The position numbers were made by a program, and so were the translations under genes. Below are positions 43,388-51,536 of a stretch of 54,840 nt of DNA, piece after piece. The DNA is taken from contig NZ_LNQB01000054.1 in the NCBI RefSeq assembly GCF_001651875.1, forward strand, positions 1 through 54,840. The letters are read 5' to 3'. The notes below the pieces were generated by a model. That model was not told the DNA's origin. It did not search any database and saw only the letters and a list, made by a program, of their open reading frames with translations. Positions within the stretch are counted from its first letter, which is position 1. Each line of letters begins with the position of its first letter. Source of the stretch: Sinorhizobium saheli (GTDB lineage: Bacteria > Pseudomonadota > Alphaproteobacteria > Rhizobiales > Rhizobiaceae).

Positions 43388-43412
43388 AACCTTGGACGCC
43401 GAGGTTGGTTCC
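43388..43412 (-). promoter_or_regulatory. Candidate EcfG-type promoter P8 of catalase-ligase operon
   Basis: Minus strand GGAAC (43412-43408), 16 bases, GGTT (43391-43388), 37 bases upstream of the catalase start. Catalase C is a known RpoE2-dependent gene in S. meliloti, so this site is the best independent check on the promoter pattern used here. Confidence 0.75.
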
Positions 43413-43491
43413 GCCAGCCGACCGAAAATTGAGCGGCCGGCCCGCTCGGCGGACAGCCGAAGAAGCTGACCACCGGCGGGAAATCGAGGCT

Positions 43492-43560
43492 AGAGCATTT
43501 TCAGTCAGGTGGAATCGCCGGACGTCGCACAAATGCGGCAGCGATAGACAGATCGCTGGG
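43492..43560 (+). repeat. Rhizobial intergenic mosaic repeat, family 1, copy C
   Basis: AGAGCATTTTCAGTCAGGTG, GAATCGCCGGACGTCGCAC, AAATGCGGCAGCGATAGACA: same block order as copies A and B, diverged in its right part. It lies between the catalase gene and a small hypothetical gene. Confidence 0.6.
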
Positions 43561-43591
43561 GCGACGCTCGCCGTGCCTTACGCCGGAACGG

Positions 43592-43870
43592 TCAAGCGCT
43601 TGCTGGTCCTCTCGCCCGACGGTTGAGGATGATCCTCAGCCGGGCCTCGTTCTGGCGCGGGCCAATGGCCCTGGCGCTCGCCGGCCCCTCTGGCAGAGAT
43701 CGCCACCGGTCCAGTTCCTCCCCGAGCGCATCCCTCGCCTGCGGCCCATCGAGCCGATAGAGCAGGGCGATGATCATCTCCCTGTCGCTGATGCCGCAGC
43801 CGGGCTCCAGATAGTCGTGGAGGTCTCGCTGGCAATCCTCGATTAGCCTTCGCATCTTGTCGGCGTTCAT
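43592..43870 (-). CDS. Hypothetical protein, 92 aa
   Basis: Starts MNADKMRRLIEDCQRDLHDYLEPGCGISDREMIIALLYRLDGPQARDALGEELDRWRSLPEG. Mostly helical and charged; two Cys (in CQRD and GCGIS) and no signal or membrane segment. The basic C-tail (RQNEARLRIILNRRARGPASA) may be disordered. No family recognised. It is convergent with nothing and lies upstream of the catalase on the same strand, with a mosaic repeat between, so it probably has its own promoter in the 326-base gap to the kinase gene. Confidence 0.6.
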   Translation of the reverse strand: MNADKMRRLIEDCQRDLHDYLEPGCGISDREMIIALLYRLDGPQARDALGEELDRWRSLPEGPASARAIGPRQNEARLRIILNRRARGPASA

Positions 43871-44010
43871 GGCTGTCCTCGATTGAGAGAAGCGGTACCA
43901 ACGGAGTGGCCGTTGCGCTGTGACCCTCGAGCCCTCCCCGGCGGCCAGCGATGGCGCCTTGCTCCGAAGGCGCTCACCCAGGCGATATGTGTCGGGATTC
44001 GGGAACGGCC

Positions 44011-44051
44011 ATAGGACCTGTGTCCCTCACCGCATCGGACTAAGGTCCTAT
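44011..44051. repeat. Inverted repeat upstream of transporter-kinase gene
   Basis: Arms ATAGGACCT (44011-44019) and AGGTCCTAT (44043-44051) are a perfect 9-bp inverted repeat with 23 bases between. It lies 145 bases upstream of the kinase gene within the divergent 43871-44196 gap, where nothing else stands out. Operator, hairpin or terminator remnant cannot be told apart. Confidence 0.5.
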
Positions 44052-44196
44052 AGGGCGCTGTTGGCGGGTCGCCCGCACGAAGGCTGAGCCTTTCAGCCGA
44101 GCCTTCCCGCAACGCAGCAATTTCGCGAGCCGCTCTTCTGTGTTACGAGAACAAGCGACTGGCGGCGGCCGGCGACACGAGACACGACGAGGCACC

Positions 44197-47100
44197 ATGG
44201 CGGCACGCCAGCGCATCATTCCCGTTCGACGCGAATACAATCGCTGGGTCGCCAACCAGACGCTCGAAGATTATGCGCTGCGCTTCACCGCCAAGAGCGC
44301 CCGGCGGTTTTCCTCCGAACGAATCTCGCAGACGGCGATCGGGGCGATCTCCTTCCTGGCGCTGGAGGCGATCGGCGGCGCCATCACCATGTCCTACGGC
44401 ACCACCAACGCGATCGTCGCCATCCTCGTCGCGAGCGTGATGATCCTCGTCGTCGGGCTGCCGATCAGCCGCTATGCGATCCGGCATGGCGTCGATATCG
44501 ACCTTCTGACGCGCGGCGCGAGCTTCGGCTATATCGGCTCGACGATCACCTCGCTGATCTATGCGAGCTTCACCTTCATCCTCTTCGCCATCGAAGCGTC
44601 GATCATGTCGGGCGCCTTGGAGCTGGCGCTCGGCATACCGCTCTGGATCGGCTACATCGTCAGCGCCGTCATGGTGATCCCGCTCGTCACCCACGGCGTC
44701 AAGCTGATCAGCCGGTTCCAGCTCATGACCCAGCCCTTCTGGATCGTGCTCAACATCCTGCCCTTCGCGTTCATCGCCTTCGCCGACTGGGAAAAGGTGG
44801 GCCTCTGGCTCTCCTATGCCGGCATCCGCCACGCCCCCGGCCCTACCGGCACGCTCGCGCCCTTCGGCCTCATCGAGTTCGGTGCGGCTTCCGCCGTGAT
44901 CTTCGCGCTGATGGCGCAAATCGGCGAGCAGGTCGACTTCCTGCGCTTCCTGCCGCCGGATGGTCAGAAGAAGCTGCGTCACCGCATCGCCGTCTTTCTC
45001 GCCGGTTCCGGCTGGGTGATCGTCGGCGCGCCGAAGCTGCTTGCCGGTTCCTTCCTCGTCGTGCTGAGCCTCAGCGCCGGCGTGCCCTCGACTCGCGCCG
45101 GCGACCCGGCGCAGATGTACCATACCGCCTTCGGCTACCTCGTACCCTCTGAAACGGCGGCCCTCATGCTGATGGTCGCCTTCGTCGTCGTCTCGCAGCT
45201 GAAGATCAACGTGATGAATGCCTACGCCGGGTCGCTCGCCTGGTCGAACTTCTTCTCGCGGCTGACCCACAGCCATCCGGGCCGGGTCATCTGGCTGGTC
45301 TTCAACGTGGCGATCGCGCTCATATTGATGGAGCTCGGTATCTATCGGCTGCTCGAGGAGACGCTCGGCATCTTCTCGATCATCGCCATGGCCTGGCTGT
45401 CGACCATCTCCGCCGATCTCTTCGTCAACAAGCCTCTCGGCCTCTCTCCGCCCGGCATCGAGTTCAAGCGCGCCCATCTCTACGACGTCAATCCCGTCGG
45501 CCTCGGCACGATGGCCGTCTCGGCGCTGCTGGCGCTTACCGCCCATTTCGGCGCCATGGGCGAAATCGCCGCCTCGCTCGCCCCCTACATCGCCCTTGCC
45601 ACGGCCTTCGTCGTCTCGCCGCTCATTGCCTGGTGGACGGAGGGCAAGTTCTATCTCGCCCGCAAGCCGCGCAAGAGCTGGCTCAGCGAGAGCGAGATCA
45701 CCTGCTCCATCTGCGAGCATCCGTTCGAGCCGGAGGACATGGCCTGGTGCCCCGCCTATGCCGCGCCGATCTGCTCGCTTTGCTGCTCGCTCGACAGCCG
45801 TTGCCACGACATGTGCAAGCCGAAGGCGCGGCTGAACGCCCAGGTTGCCACCGTCGCGAAAAGCCTGCTGCCGGAGACGGTCGTATCGAGGCTCTCGACG
45901 AGGCTTGGGCGCTACGCGATCTCGGCGGTAATCTCGATCACCGGCATCGGCATCATCCTCGCCATGATCGCCCACCAGACGACGGCCGGCTCGCCGGCGA
46001 CGGCGGCCGTGGTCGAGCGGACGATCGCAATCGTCTTCTTCGTCTTTTCGATCGTGGCGGCGGTCGTCTCCTGGTTCTATGTGCTTGCCCATGACAGCCG
46101 CGTCGTGGCGGAGGAGGAATCCTCCCGCCAGAACACGCTGCTTCTGAAGGAGATCGCCGCCCACAAGAAGACCGACGCGGCGCTGCAGAACGCCAAGGAG
46201 GCGGCCGAGGCGGCAAACCGGGCGAAGAGCCGCTATGTCGTGGGCTTGAGCCACGAACTGCGCACACCGCTCAATGCCGTGCTCGGCTACGCCCAGATCC
46301 TCGAACGCGACGAAACCATCCCGCCGCCGCGGCAAGGGGCGATCAAGGCGATCAGGCGCAGCGCCGACCATCTTTCCGGCCTCATTGACGGGCTGCTCGA
46401 CATTTCGAAGATCGAGGCCGGCAAGCTGCAGGTCTATTCCAACGAGATCAACATCCACGATTTCCTCGACCAGATCGTCGACATGTTCCGACCCCAGGCA
46501 CAGGCCAAGGGGCTCGCCTTCGAGCACAGCCGCGGCGCCTCGCTGCCGCAATATGTGAAGACCGACGAGAAGCGGCTTCGCCAGATCCTCGTCAACCTCA
46601 TTTCCAACGCGCTCAAGTTCACGGATCAGGGTCGCATCCGTTTCGACGTCGCCTACCGCAGCCAGGTGGCGACCTTCACCATCGAGGACAGCGGTCGCGG
46701 CATCAGCGAGAAGGACCTGCCGAAGATCTTCGAGCCGTTCCAGCGGGGTGCGGCGGAATACCGGATGCCGGGGCTCGGCCTCGGGCTGACGATCACCCGC
46801 CTGCTCACCCAGACGCTCGGCGGCGAGATCGCCGTCACCAGCGAGAAGGACAAGGGCACCACCTTCAGGGTGCGGCTGATGCTTTCGGCCGTCGACCGGC
46901 CGGCCGCGCTCAAGGACCCGGTGCGCAGGATCAGGACCTACAAGGGGCCGCGCCGCACGATCATCGTCGTCGACGACAATGCCGACCATCGCGACCTGAT
47001 GCGCGAATTGCTCGCGCCGCTCGATTTCCCTGTCCTGATGGCGTCAAGCGGCGCCGATTGCCTGGCGCTCGTCGAGAATACCAGGCCCGACCTCTTCCTG

Positions 47101-47595
47101 ATCGACATTTCCATGCCCGGCATGAACGGCTGGGAGCTGGTGACGCGGCTGCGCGAAGCCGGCCAGGCGGCGCCGGCGATCATGCTCTCGGCCAATATCG
47201 GCGACGGCTCGGCAGCGGGCGCAATCGGCCATGACGACACGCTCGCCAAGCCCTTCGGCGTGCGCCAGCTCACCGACAAGCTGGCGATCCATCTTGGGCT
47301 CGAATGGATATATGAGAGCGATGACAAGGAAGCGGCGGGCAGGGGCAAGGGCGAGGCTTCGGGCAAGGCCAATGCCGTGACGAGCCCCGGCAATCATCAT
47401 CTGCAGGAATTGATAGAGCTCGGCGAAATCGGTTACGTGAGAGGCATAGAGGCGAAACTGACGGAGATTGCCCTGAACCCGGAAAACCAGCCCTTTGTCG
47501 AAGCCGTGCGCGCCTATGTCCAGGCCTTCGACCTTTCCGGCTACGGCGCCTTCCTGAAGCGGCTCATGCGCGAGGAGGCGGAGACCAGTGCCTGA
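44197..47595 (+). CDS. NCS1-type transporter fused to hybrid histidine kinase
   Basis: 1132 aa from ATG 44197. Residues about 50-480 form a 12-helix permease resembling NCS1 carriers (nucleobase, allantoin, hydantoin; GAISFLALEAIGGAITMSYGTTNA, ISRYAIRHGVDIDLLTRGASFGYIGSTITSLIYASFTF). A Cys-rich segment follows at residues 503-540 (C503, C506, C518, C526, C529, C530, C536, C540), then two more helices. The kinase has HisKA with H686 in SHELRTPLNAVLGY, an HATPase domain (NLISNALKF, GLGLGLTITRLL), then a receiver with D970 (LIDISMPGMNGW) and a 100-residue tail. It overlaps its response-regulator gene by 8 bases. It is probably a transport-coupled sensor; the ligand is unknown. Confidence 0.88.
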   Translation: MAARQRIIPVRREYNRWVANQTLEDYALRFTAKSARRFSSERISQTAIGAISFLALEAIGGAITMSYGTTNAIVAILVASVMILVVGLPISRYAIRHGVDIDLLTRGASFGYIGSTITSLIYASFTFILFAIEASIMSGALELALGIPLWIGYIVSAVMVIPLVTHGVKLISRFQLMTQPFWIVLNILPFAFIAFADWEKVGLWLSYAGIRHAPGPTGTLAPFGLIEFGAASAVIFALMAQIGEQVDFLRFLPPDGQKKLRHRIAVFLAGSGWVIVGAPKLLAGSFLVVLSLSAGVPSTRAGDPAQMYHTAFGYLVPSETAALMLMVAFVVVSQLKINVMNAYAGSLAWSNFFSRLTHSHPGRVIWLVFNVAIALILMELGIYRLLEETLGIFSIIAMAWLSTISADLFVNKPLGLSPPGIEFKRAHLYDVNPVGLGTMAVSALLALTAHFGAMGEIAASLAPYIALATAFVVSPLIAWWTEGKFYLARKPRKSWLSESEITCSICEHPFEPEDMAWCPAYAAPICSLCCSLDSRCHDMCKPKARLNAQVATVAKSLLPETVVSRLSTRLGRYAISAVISITGIGIILAMIAHQTTAGSPATAAVVERTIAIVFFVFSIVAAVVSWFYVLAHDSRVVAEEESSRQNTLLLKEIAAHKKTDAALQNAKEAAEAANRAKSRYVVGLSHELRTPLNAVLGYAQILERDETIPPPRQGAIKAIRRSADHLSGLIDGLLDISKIEAGKLQVYSNEINIHDFLDQIVDMFRPQAQAKGLAFEHSRGASLPQYVKTDEKRLRQILVNLISNALKFTDQGRIRFDVAYRSQVATFTIEDSGRGISEKDLPKIFEPFQRGAAEYRMPGLGLGLTITRLLTQTLGGEIAVTSEKDKGTTFRVRLMLSAVDRPAALKDPVRRIRTYKGPRRTIIVVDDNADHRDLMRELLAPLDFPVLMASSGADCLALVENTRPDLFLIDISMPGMNGWELVTRLREAGQAAPAIMLSANIGDGSAAGAIGHDDTLAKPFGVRQLTDKLAIHLGLEWIYESDDKEAAGRGKGEASGKANAVTSPGNHHLQELIELGEIGYVRGIEAKLTEIALNPENQPFVEAVRAYVQAFDLSGYGAFLKRLMREEAETSA

Positions 47596-48508
47596 GGCGA
47601 ACTCGCGCGATATCGTGCTTCTCGTCGACGATTCTCCCGAGGCGCTTGGCTTCCTCACCGAGGCGCTGGAGCAATCCGGCTTCTCGGTGCTGATCGCCAC
47701 CTCCGGCAATGCGGCGCTCAACATCGCCGACCGCATCACGCCCGACCTCATCCTGCTCGATGCAGTAATGCCCGGTATGGACGGTTTCGAGGCCTGCGTG
47801 CGGCTCAAGGCCAATGCCTCGCTCACCCAGGTGCCGGTGGTCTTCATGACCGGGCTCACCGAGACGGAGCACGTGGTGCGGGCGCTCGAGGCCGGCGGCG
47901 TCGACTATCTCACCAAGCCGATCAATATCGACGAGCTCCGGGCCCGTATCCGCGTCCATCTCTCCAATGCCCGCTCCGCCCAGAGCGCCCGCGTCGCGCT
48001 CGATGCCGCCGGGCGGCATCTGCTCGCGCTACGCGGCGACGGCAGCGTGCGCTGGTCGACGCCGCAGGCGACCCGGCTCGTCAATGCGGCGACCGGCAGC
48101 GACGACGGGCTTTCGGTCGTCACCGCCCGCATCGCCGAATGGATGCGCGAGCGGGAAAGACACGCGGGCAACAGGCAGGGAAGCCTGACGCTCGAGCGCG
48201 CGGGGCAGAACGGTTTGCAGATTTCCTATCTCGGCGCGATCGGCGCCAACGAATATCTCTTCCGCCTCACCGCCGAGAACGGGATCAGCGACGATGAGAC
48301 GCTGCGCCAGCATTTCCAGCTGACCCATCGCGAATCGGAAGTGCTGCTCTGGATCGCCAAGGGCAAATCCAACCGCGACATCGGCGAGATCCTGGGCTTG
48401 AGCGCCCGTACCGTCACCAAGCATCTGGAACAGATCTATGTGAAGCTCGGCGTCGAAAACCGCGCCTCGGCCGCCGTCAAGGCGACCCAGGTCCTGCACG
48501 GCATCTGA
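47588..48508 (+). CDS. Response regulator with LuxR-type DNA-binding domain
   Basis: 306 aa from GTG 47588 inside the end of the kinase gene. The receiver domain has phospho-acceptor D58 (LILLDAVMPGMDGFEA) and Lys in YLTKPINIDELRARI. A linker of about 110 residues is followed by a LuxR/FixJ helix-turn-helix, LTHRESEVLLWIAKGKSNRDIGEILGLSARTVTKHLEQIYVKLGVENRASAAVKA. It is the obvious output of the transporter-kinase, whose own receiver may pass phosphate by relay. Targets are unknown; candidates are the urea operon or the kinase itself. Confidence 0.92.
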   Translation: MPEANSRDIVLLVDDSPEALGFLTEALEQSGFSVLIATSGNAALNIADRITPDLILLDAVMPGMDGFEACVRLKANASLTQVPVVFMTGLTETEHVVRALEAGGVDYLTKPINIDELRARIRVHLSNARSAQSARVALDAAGRHLLALRGDGSVRWSTPQATRLVNAATGSDDGLSVVTARIAEWMRERERHAGNRQGSLTLERAGQNGLQISYLGAIGANEYLFRLTAENGISDDETLRQHFQLTHRESEVLLWIAKGKSNRDIGEILGLSARTVTKHLEQIYVKLGVENRASAAVKATQVLHGI

Positions 48509-48664
48509 TTGTCCCGTCACCGCGAGGCGTCGACCGGATCGAAGCCGGTGCACCCAAAAATGAGACTGCGCTTCGCGGAAGGATCAATGGTAGGAGATCG
48601 TGAGACGCGTTCGTCCGACACGGGCTGGGGCTTCGCTTCTGTCGGGCGGATGCGCATCGACGGC

Positions 48665-49573
48665 TCACAGCGAGCCGGACGCGCGGCTCAGCGTCCATTG
48701 GAAGGCATCGTCGATCATCGCGAACTTGACCGCCTGCCAGCGACGATAGTCGCGGATGAGCCTTTCCGAAACCCAGAAATTGCCCTTGTTGCCGGGCCGC
48801 TCCCAGCCGACGATATCGAGCTCGCGCGCCCGCGCGAAAACCCGCTGGGCGTGACTGCGCGAGATGATGTAGCGCTCGGTGAGCTCGCTGATCCTCAGTG
48901 GGCCGATCCATGTTCGCTCCTCCGGCGGCCGGCCCTGCGGCAGTCTTGCCATCAGATCGTGCAGAATGTTGCTGCCCGACCCCGTGCGGACGAAAACATC
49001 GACCGACTCCGGCGGCTCGGACCAGCCGCGGTCGTAGAAGAGCCGCCGTGCCATCCTCGGGTGAGCGTGCCAGAGCAACCGCGGATCGGCGAGGGACTGC
49101 TCGTATCGGCTGCCATCGTCGAGCATGTCAAGCGATTTCAGATGGCCGTCGAACCATTGGCGAGCGAGCGTCTCGGCAATGTCGGCAAAGCCGAGCGGGC
49201 GCGACCGCCGGTCGCCGGGCTCCTCCAGGTCAAGCAGGAGCCGGTAGTTGCGTAGCTCGGCCAGGTGCGCAACGGCCGTGTTGCGGCTCGCGACATTGCT
49301 GTCGACCAGGAACGCCACCAGGTTCGCCGCCGTAAGGCCCGGACGCGAGGGATCGGTCGCGTGCTCGAAGTGAAGCGCCAGGCTCGCCTGGGTCAAAAGC
49401 CATTTCTGCAGGTCCGCGACATAACGTACGATCCGGGGCGCATCGTCGTGCATGGCCACAAGCTTCAGGGCGGCCTGCCTGAGGGCGGCGGGAAAATGCG
49501 GATTTTCCAGGATGTCCCCGATCGTCAGTGCCGCCCGGACGCCGGCAACCCGCATCGTCGACGTCGAGGTCAT
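48665..49573 (-). CDS. Unknown protein with C-terminal winged-helix-like region, 302 aa
   Basis: I do not recognise the family. The protein is soluble and mainly helical. Residues about 75-130 (LTAANLVAFLVDSNVASRNTAVAHLAELRNYRLLLDLEEPGDRRSRPLGFADIAETLARQW) read like a MarR-type winged helix. Residues about 215-275 (WIGPLRISELTERYIISRSHAQRVFARARELDIVGWERPGNKGNFWVSERLIRDYRRW) read like a second one. It could be a two-winged-helix regulator. It is convergent with the response regulator and lies upstream of dctA on the same strand, so a role in either locus is possible but unproven. Confidence 0.6.
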   Translation of the reverse strand: MTSTSTMRVAGVRAALTIGDILENPHFPAALRQAALKLVAMHDDAPRIVRYVADLQKWLLTQASLALHFEHATDPSRPGLTAANLVAFLVDSNVASRNTAVAHLAELRNYRLLLDLEEPGDRRSRPLGFADIAETLARQWFDGHLKSLDMLDDGSRYEQSLADPRLLWHAHPRMARRLFYDRGWSEPPESVDVFVRTGSGSNILHDLMARLPQGRPPEERTWIGPLRISELTERYIISRSHAQRVFARARELDIVGWERPGNKGNFWVSERLIRDYRRWQAVKFAMIDDAFQWTLSRASGSL

Positions 49574-49924
49574 CGAATGCCTCCGGAAGGGGGCCGGGTA
49601 GGAAAGAGATCGGCCGACCGGGTGGTGGCGAGGTCAGCAACGAGCGAGGAAGAGCTCACCAGCGAACGCAATTTCAAGACCCTGTTCGGTATCGTTCGTG
49701 TAGGCGTATGATTTCCAATATAAATTGACGGCGATGAACGGTCTGTAGAGCAATAATCTGAGCCAGGATCTTGGAAGCGTCAATCCTGGTCAGACACATA
49801 TATCGGCAGCGTAACGCTTTCTTTACCACCTTCTACTGATCTGCCGAGACCTCAGCAAAGGTTTCAAGGACGTCTGTCGCATTTCGGCACAGTAGCCGAT
49901 CGGATGCATTCGGCGCAAGGAAAC
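49574..49924. other. Intergenic region downstream of dctA without recognisable gene
   Basis: About 400 bases from the unknown regulator-like gene to the dctA stop, relatively AT-rich around 49700-49820. Apart from the dctA terminator at its right end I see no gene, repeat or operator that I can support. Confidence 0.4.
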
Positions 49925-49952
49925 GGCGCGGCCCGCAGTGGCAGGCCGCGCC
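49917..49952 (-). terminator. dctA terminator
   Basis: Minus strand stem GGCGCGGCC / GGGCCGCGCC with an 8-9 base loop, followed by GTTTCCTT. It lies about 30 bases after the dctA stop. The T-tract is interrupted. Confidence 0.65.
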
Positions 49953-49980
49953 GCAATGCTGTCCAATCTTGGGAGTGCTC

Positions 49981-51306
49981 TTATTCGGCCGGCTGGGCGA
50001 CGGGGATCGCCTCGATGACCGGCGTTTCCCCGCCGAGCGCTGCGGAAAGCTGCGCCTGGTCCAGCTCCCCTTCCCATTTGGCCACCACGAGCGTGGCGAC
50101 GGCATTGCCGACGAAGTTGGTGAGCGCGCGGCATTCCGACATGAAGCGGTCGATGCCGAGGATCAGCGCCATGCCGGCGACCGGCACGGACGGAACGACC
50201 GAGAGCGTCGCGGCGAGCGTGATGAAGCCGGCGCCGGTGATGCCGGCCGCGCCCTTGGAGCTCAGCATGGCGACGAGCAGGAGCAGGATCTGGTCGCCGT
50301 AAGAGAGCGGCGTATCGGTCGCCTGGGCGATGAAGAGCGCCGCGAGCGTCATGTAGATGTTGGTGCCGTCAAGGTTGAAGGAATAGCCGGTCGGGATGAC
50401 GAGACCGACGACGGAGCGCTTGCAGCCCGCCTTCTCCATCTTGTTCATGAGCCCCGGCAGGGCGGCTTCCGAGGACGAGGTGCCGAGCACGAGCAGCAGC
50501 TCTTCCTTGATGTAGCGGATGAGCGAGACGATCGAGAAGCCGTTGTAGCGCGCAACCGCGCCGAGCACGACGAAGACGAACAGGAACGAGGTCAGGTAGA
50601 AGGTGCCGATCAGCATGGCGAGGTTGGCGATCGAGGCGATGCCGTACTTGCCGATGGTGAAGGCCATGGCGCCGAAGGCGCCGATCGGGGCGGCCTTCAT
50701 GAGGATCGCGACCAGCCGGAAGATCGGCAGCGTCAGCGCCTGCAGGAAATCGACGACGGGCTCGGCCTTCTTGCCGACGATCGCGAGCGCAATGCCGAAG
50801 AGGACCGAGATGAACAGGACCTGCAGGATGTCGCCCTCGGCGAAGGCGCCGATGAGCGTCGTCGGGATGATGTTCATGAGGAAGCCGGTGACGGACTGCT
50901 CATGCGCCTTGGCCGTATAGGTGGCGACCGCCTTCGCGTCGAGCGAGGCGGGGTCGATGTGCATGCCCGATCCCGGCTGCACCACGTTCGCGACGATCAA
51001 ACCAACGACGAGCGCCAGCGTCGAGAAGGTCAGGAAGTAGATCATCGCCTTGCCGGCGACGCGGCCGACCTTGGCGAGATCGGTCATGCCGGCAATGCCG
51101 GTCGCGACCGTCAGGAAGATGACCGGCGCGATGATCATCTTGACGAGCTTGATGAAGGCGTCGCCGAGCGGTTTCAGCTGAGTGCCGATATCGGGATAGA
51201 AATGGCCGAGAAGAATACCGGCGGCGATCGCCGCAAGGACCTGGACATAGAGATGCCGATAGAAGGGTGTCTTGCCGCGGACCTCCGCGGAATGCTCGAT
51301 GATCAT
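49981..51306 (-). CDS. dctA: C4-dicarboxylate transporter DctA
   Basis: 441-aa sodium/proton-coupled symporter for succinate, fumarate and malate (DAACS family), the same length as S. meliloti DctA. ATG 51306 has GGAGGAAATC directly upstream, so the extension to 51318 (MEEI) is rejected. Hallmarks are the serine-rich reentrant loop [20 protein letters not shown] and the substrate-site stretch [29 protein letters not shown]. It is essential for symbiotic nitrogen fixation in rhizobia. Transcribed divergently from dctBD from a sigma-54 promoter with an upstream DctD site. Confidence 0.97.
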   Translation of the reverse strand: MIIEHSAEVRGKTPFYRHLYVQVLAAIAAGILLGHFYPDIGTQLKPLGDAFIKLVKMIIAPVIFLTVATGIAGMTDLAKVGRVAGKAMIYFLTFSTLALVVGLIVANVVQPGSGMHIDPASLDAKAVATYTAKAHEQSVTGFLMNIIPTTLIGAFAEGDILQVLFISVLFGIALAIVGKKAEPVVDFLQALTLPIFRLVAILMKAAPIGAFGAMAFTIGKYGIASIANLAMLIGTFYLTSFLFVFVVLGAVARYNGFSIVSLIRYIKEELLLVLGTSSSEAALPGLMNKMEKAGCKRSVVGLVIPTGYSFNLDGTNIYMTLAALFIAQATDTPLSYGDQILLLLVAMLSSKGAAGITGAGFITLAATLSVVPSVPVAGMALILGIDRFMSECRALTNFVGNAVATLVVAKWEGELDQAQLSAALGGETPVIEAIPVAQPAE

Positions 51307-51402
51307 GATTTCCTCCACGTGGGCGCCCAGTCCGGCGACATGCCGGGCCTCCCGGGCCGCTTTTCCGAAGTCGACAGCAGCGGCTGCCTTGTGGAGCTAT
51401 TG

Positions 51403-51419
51403 AGCAACGAGCGTGCCAG
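51403..51419 (-). promoter_or_regulatory. Sigma-54 (RpoN) promoter of dctA
   Basis: Minus strand CTGGCACGCTCGTTGCT: the -24 element TGGCAC and the -12 element TTGCT at the correct spacing, matching the sigma-54 consensus fully. Transcription would begin about 85 bases upstream of dctA. Confidence 0.92.
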
Positions 51420-51491
51420 TTTGCCGCTGGATCGAAGGGCCGTTGAATTCGTTCTGTTTTCCGGCAACCTCGCAGCGTTGCTTTCCCAAGC

Positions 51492-51511
51492 ATGTGCGGA
51501 AATCCGCACAT
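51492..51511. promoter_or_regulatory. DctD upstream activating site
   Basis: ATGTGCGGAAATCCGCACAT has perfect 9-base arms around AA. It is centred about 110 bases upstream of the expected dctA transcription start, as enhancer sites for sigma-54 activators are. A weaker, partly similar stretch lies nearer the promoter (about 51455-51475), where S. meliloti has a second DctD site. Confidence 0.85.
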
Positions 51512-51536
51512 TCTGGCTGGCGCCCTGGGCGAAAAC

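Noticed and set aside
44143..46989. Minus-strand open frame of 948 codons
   Set aside because: Antisense to the transporter-kinase gene, with the same charged, low-complexity composition and no domain I can see.
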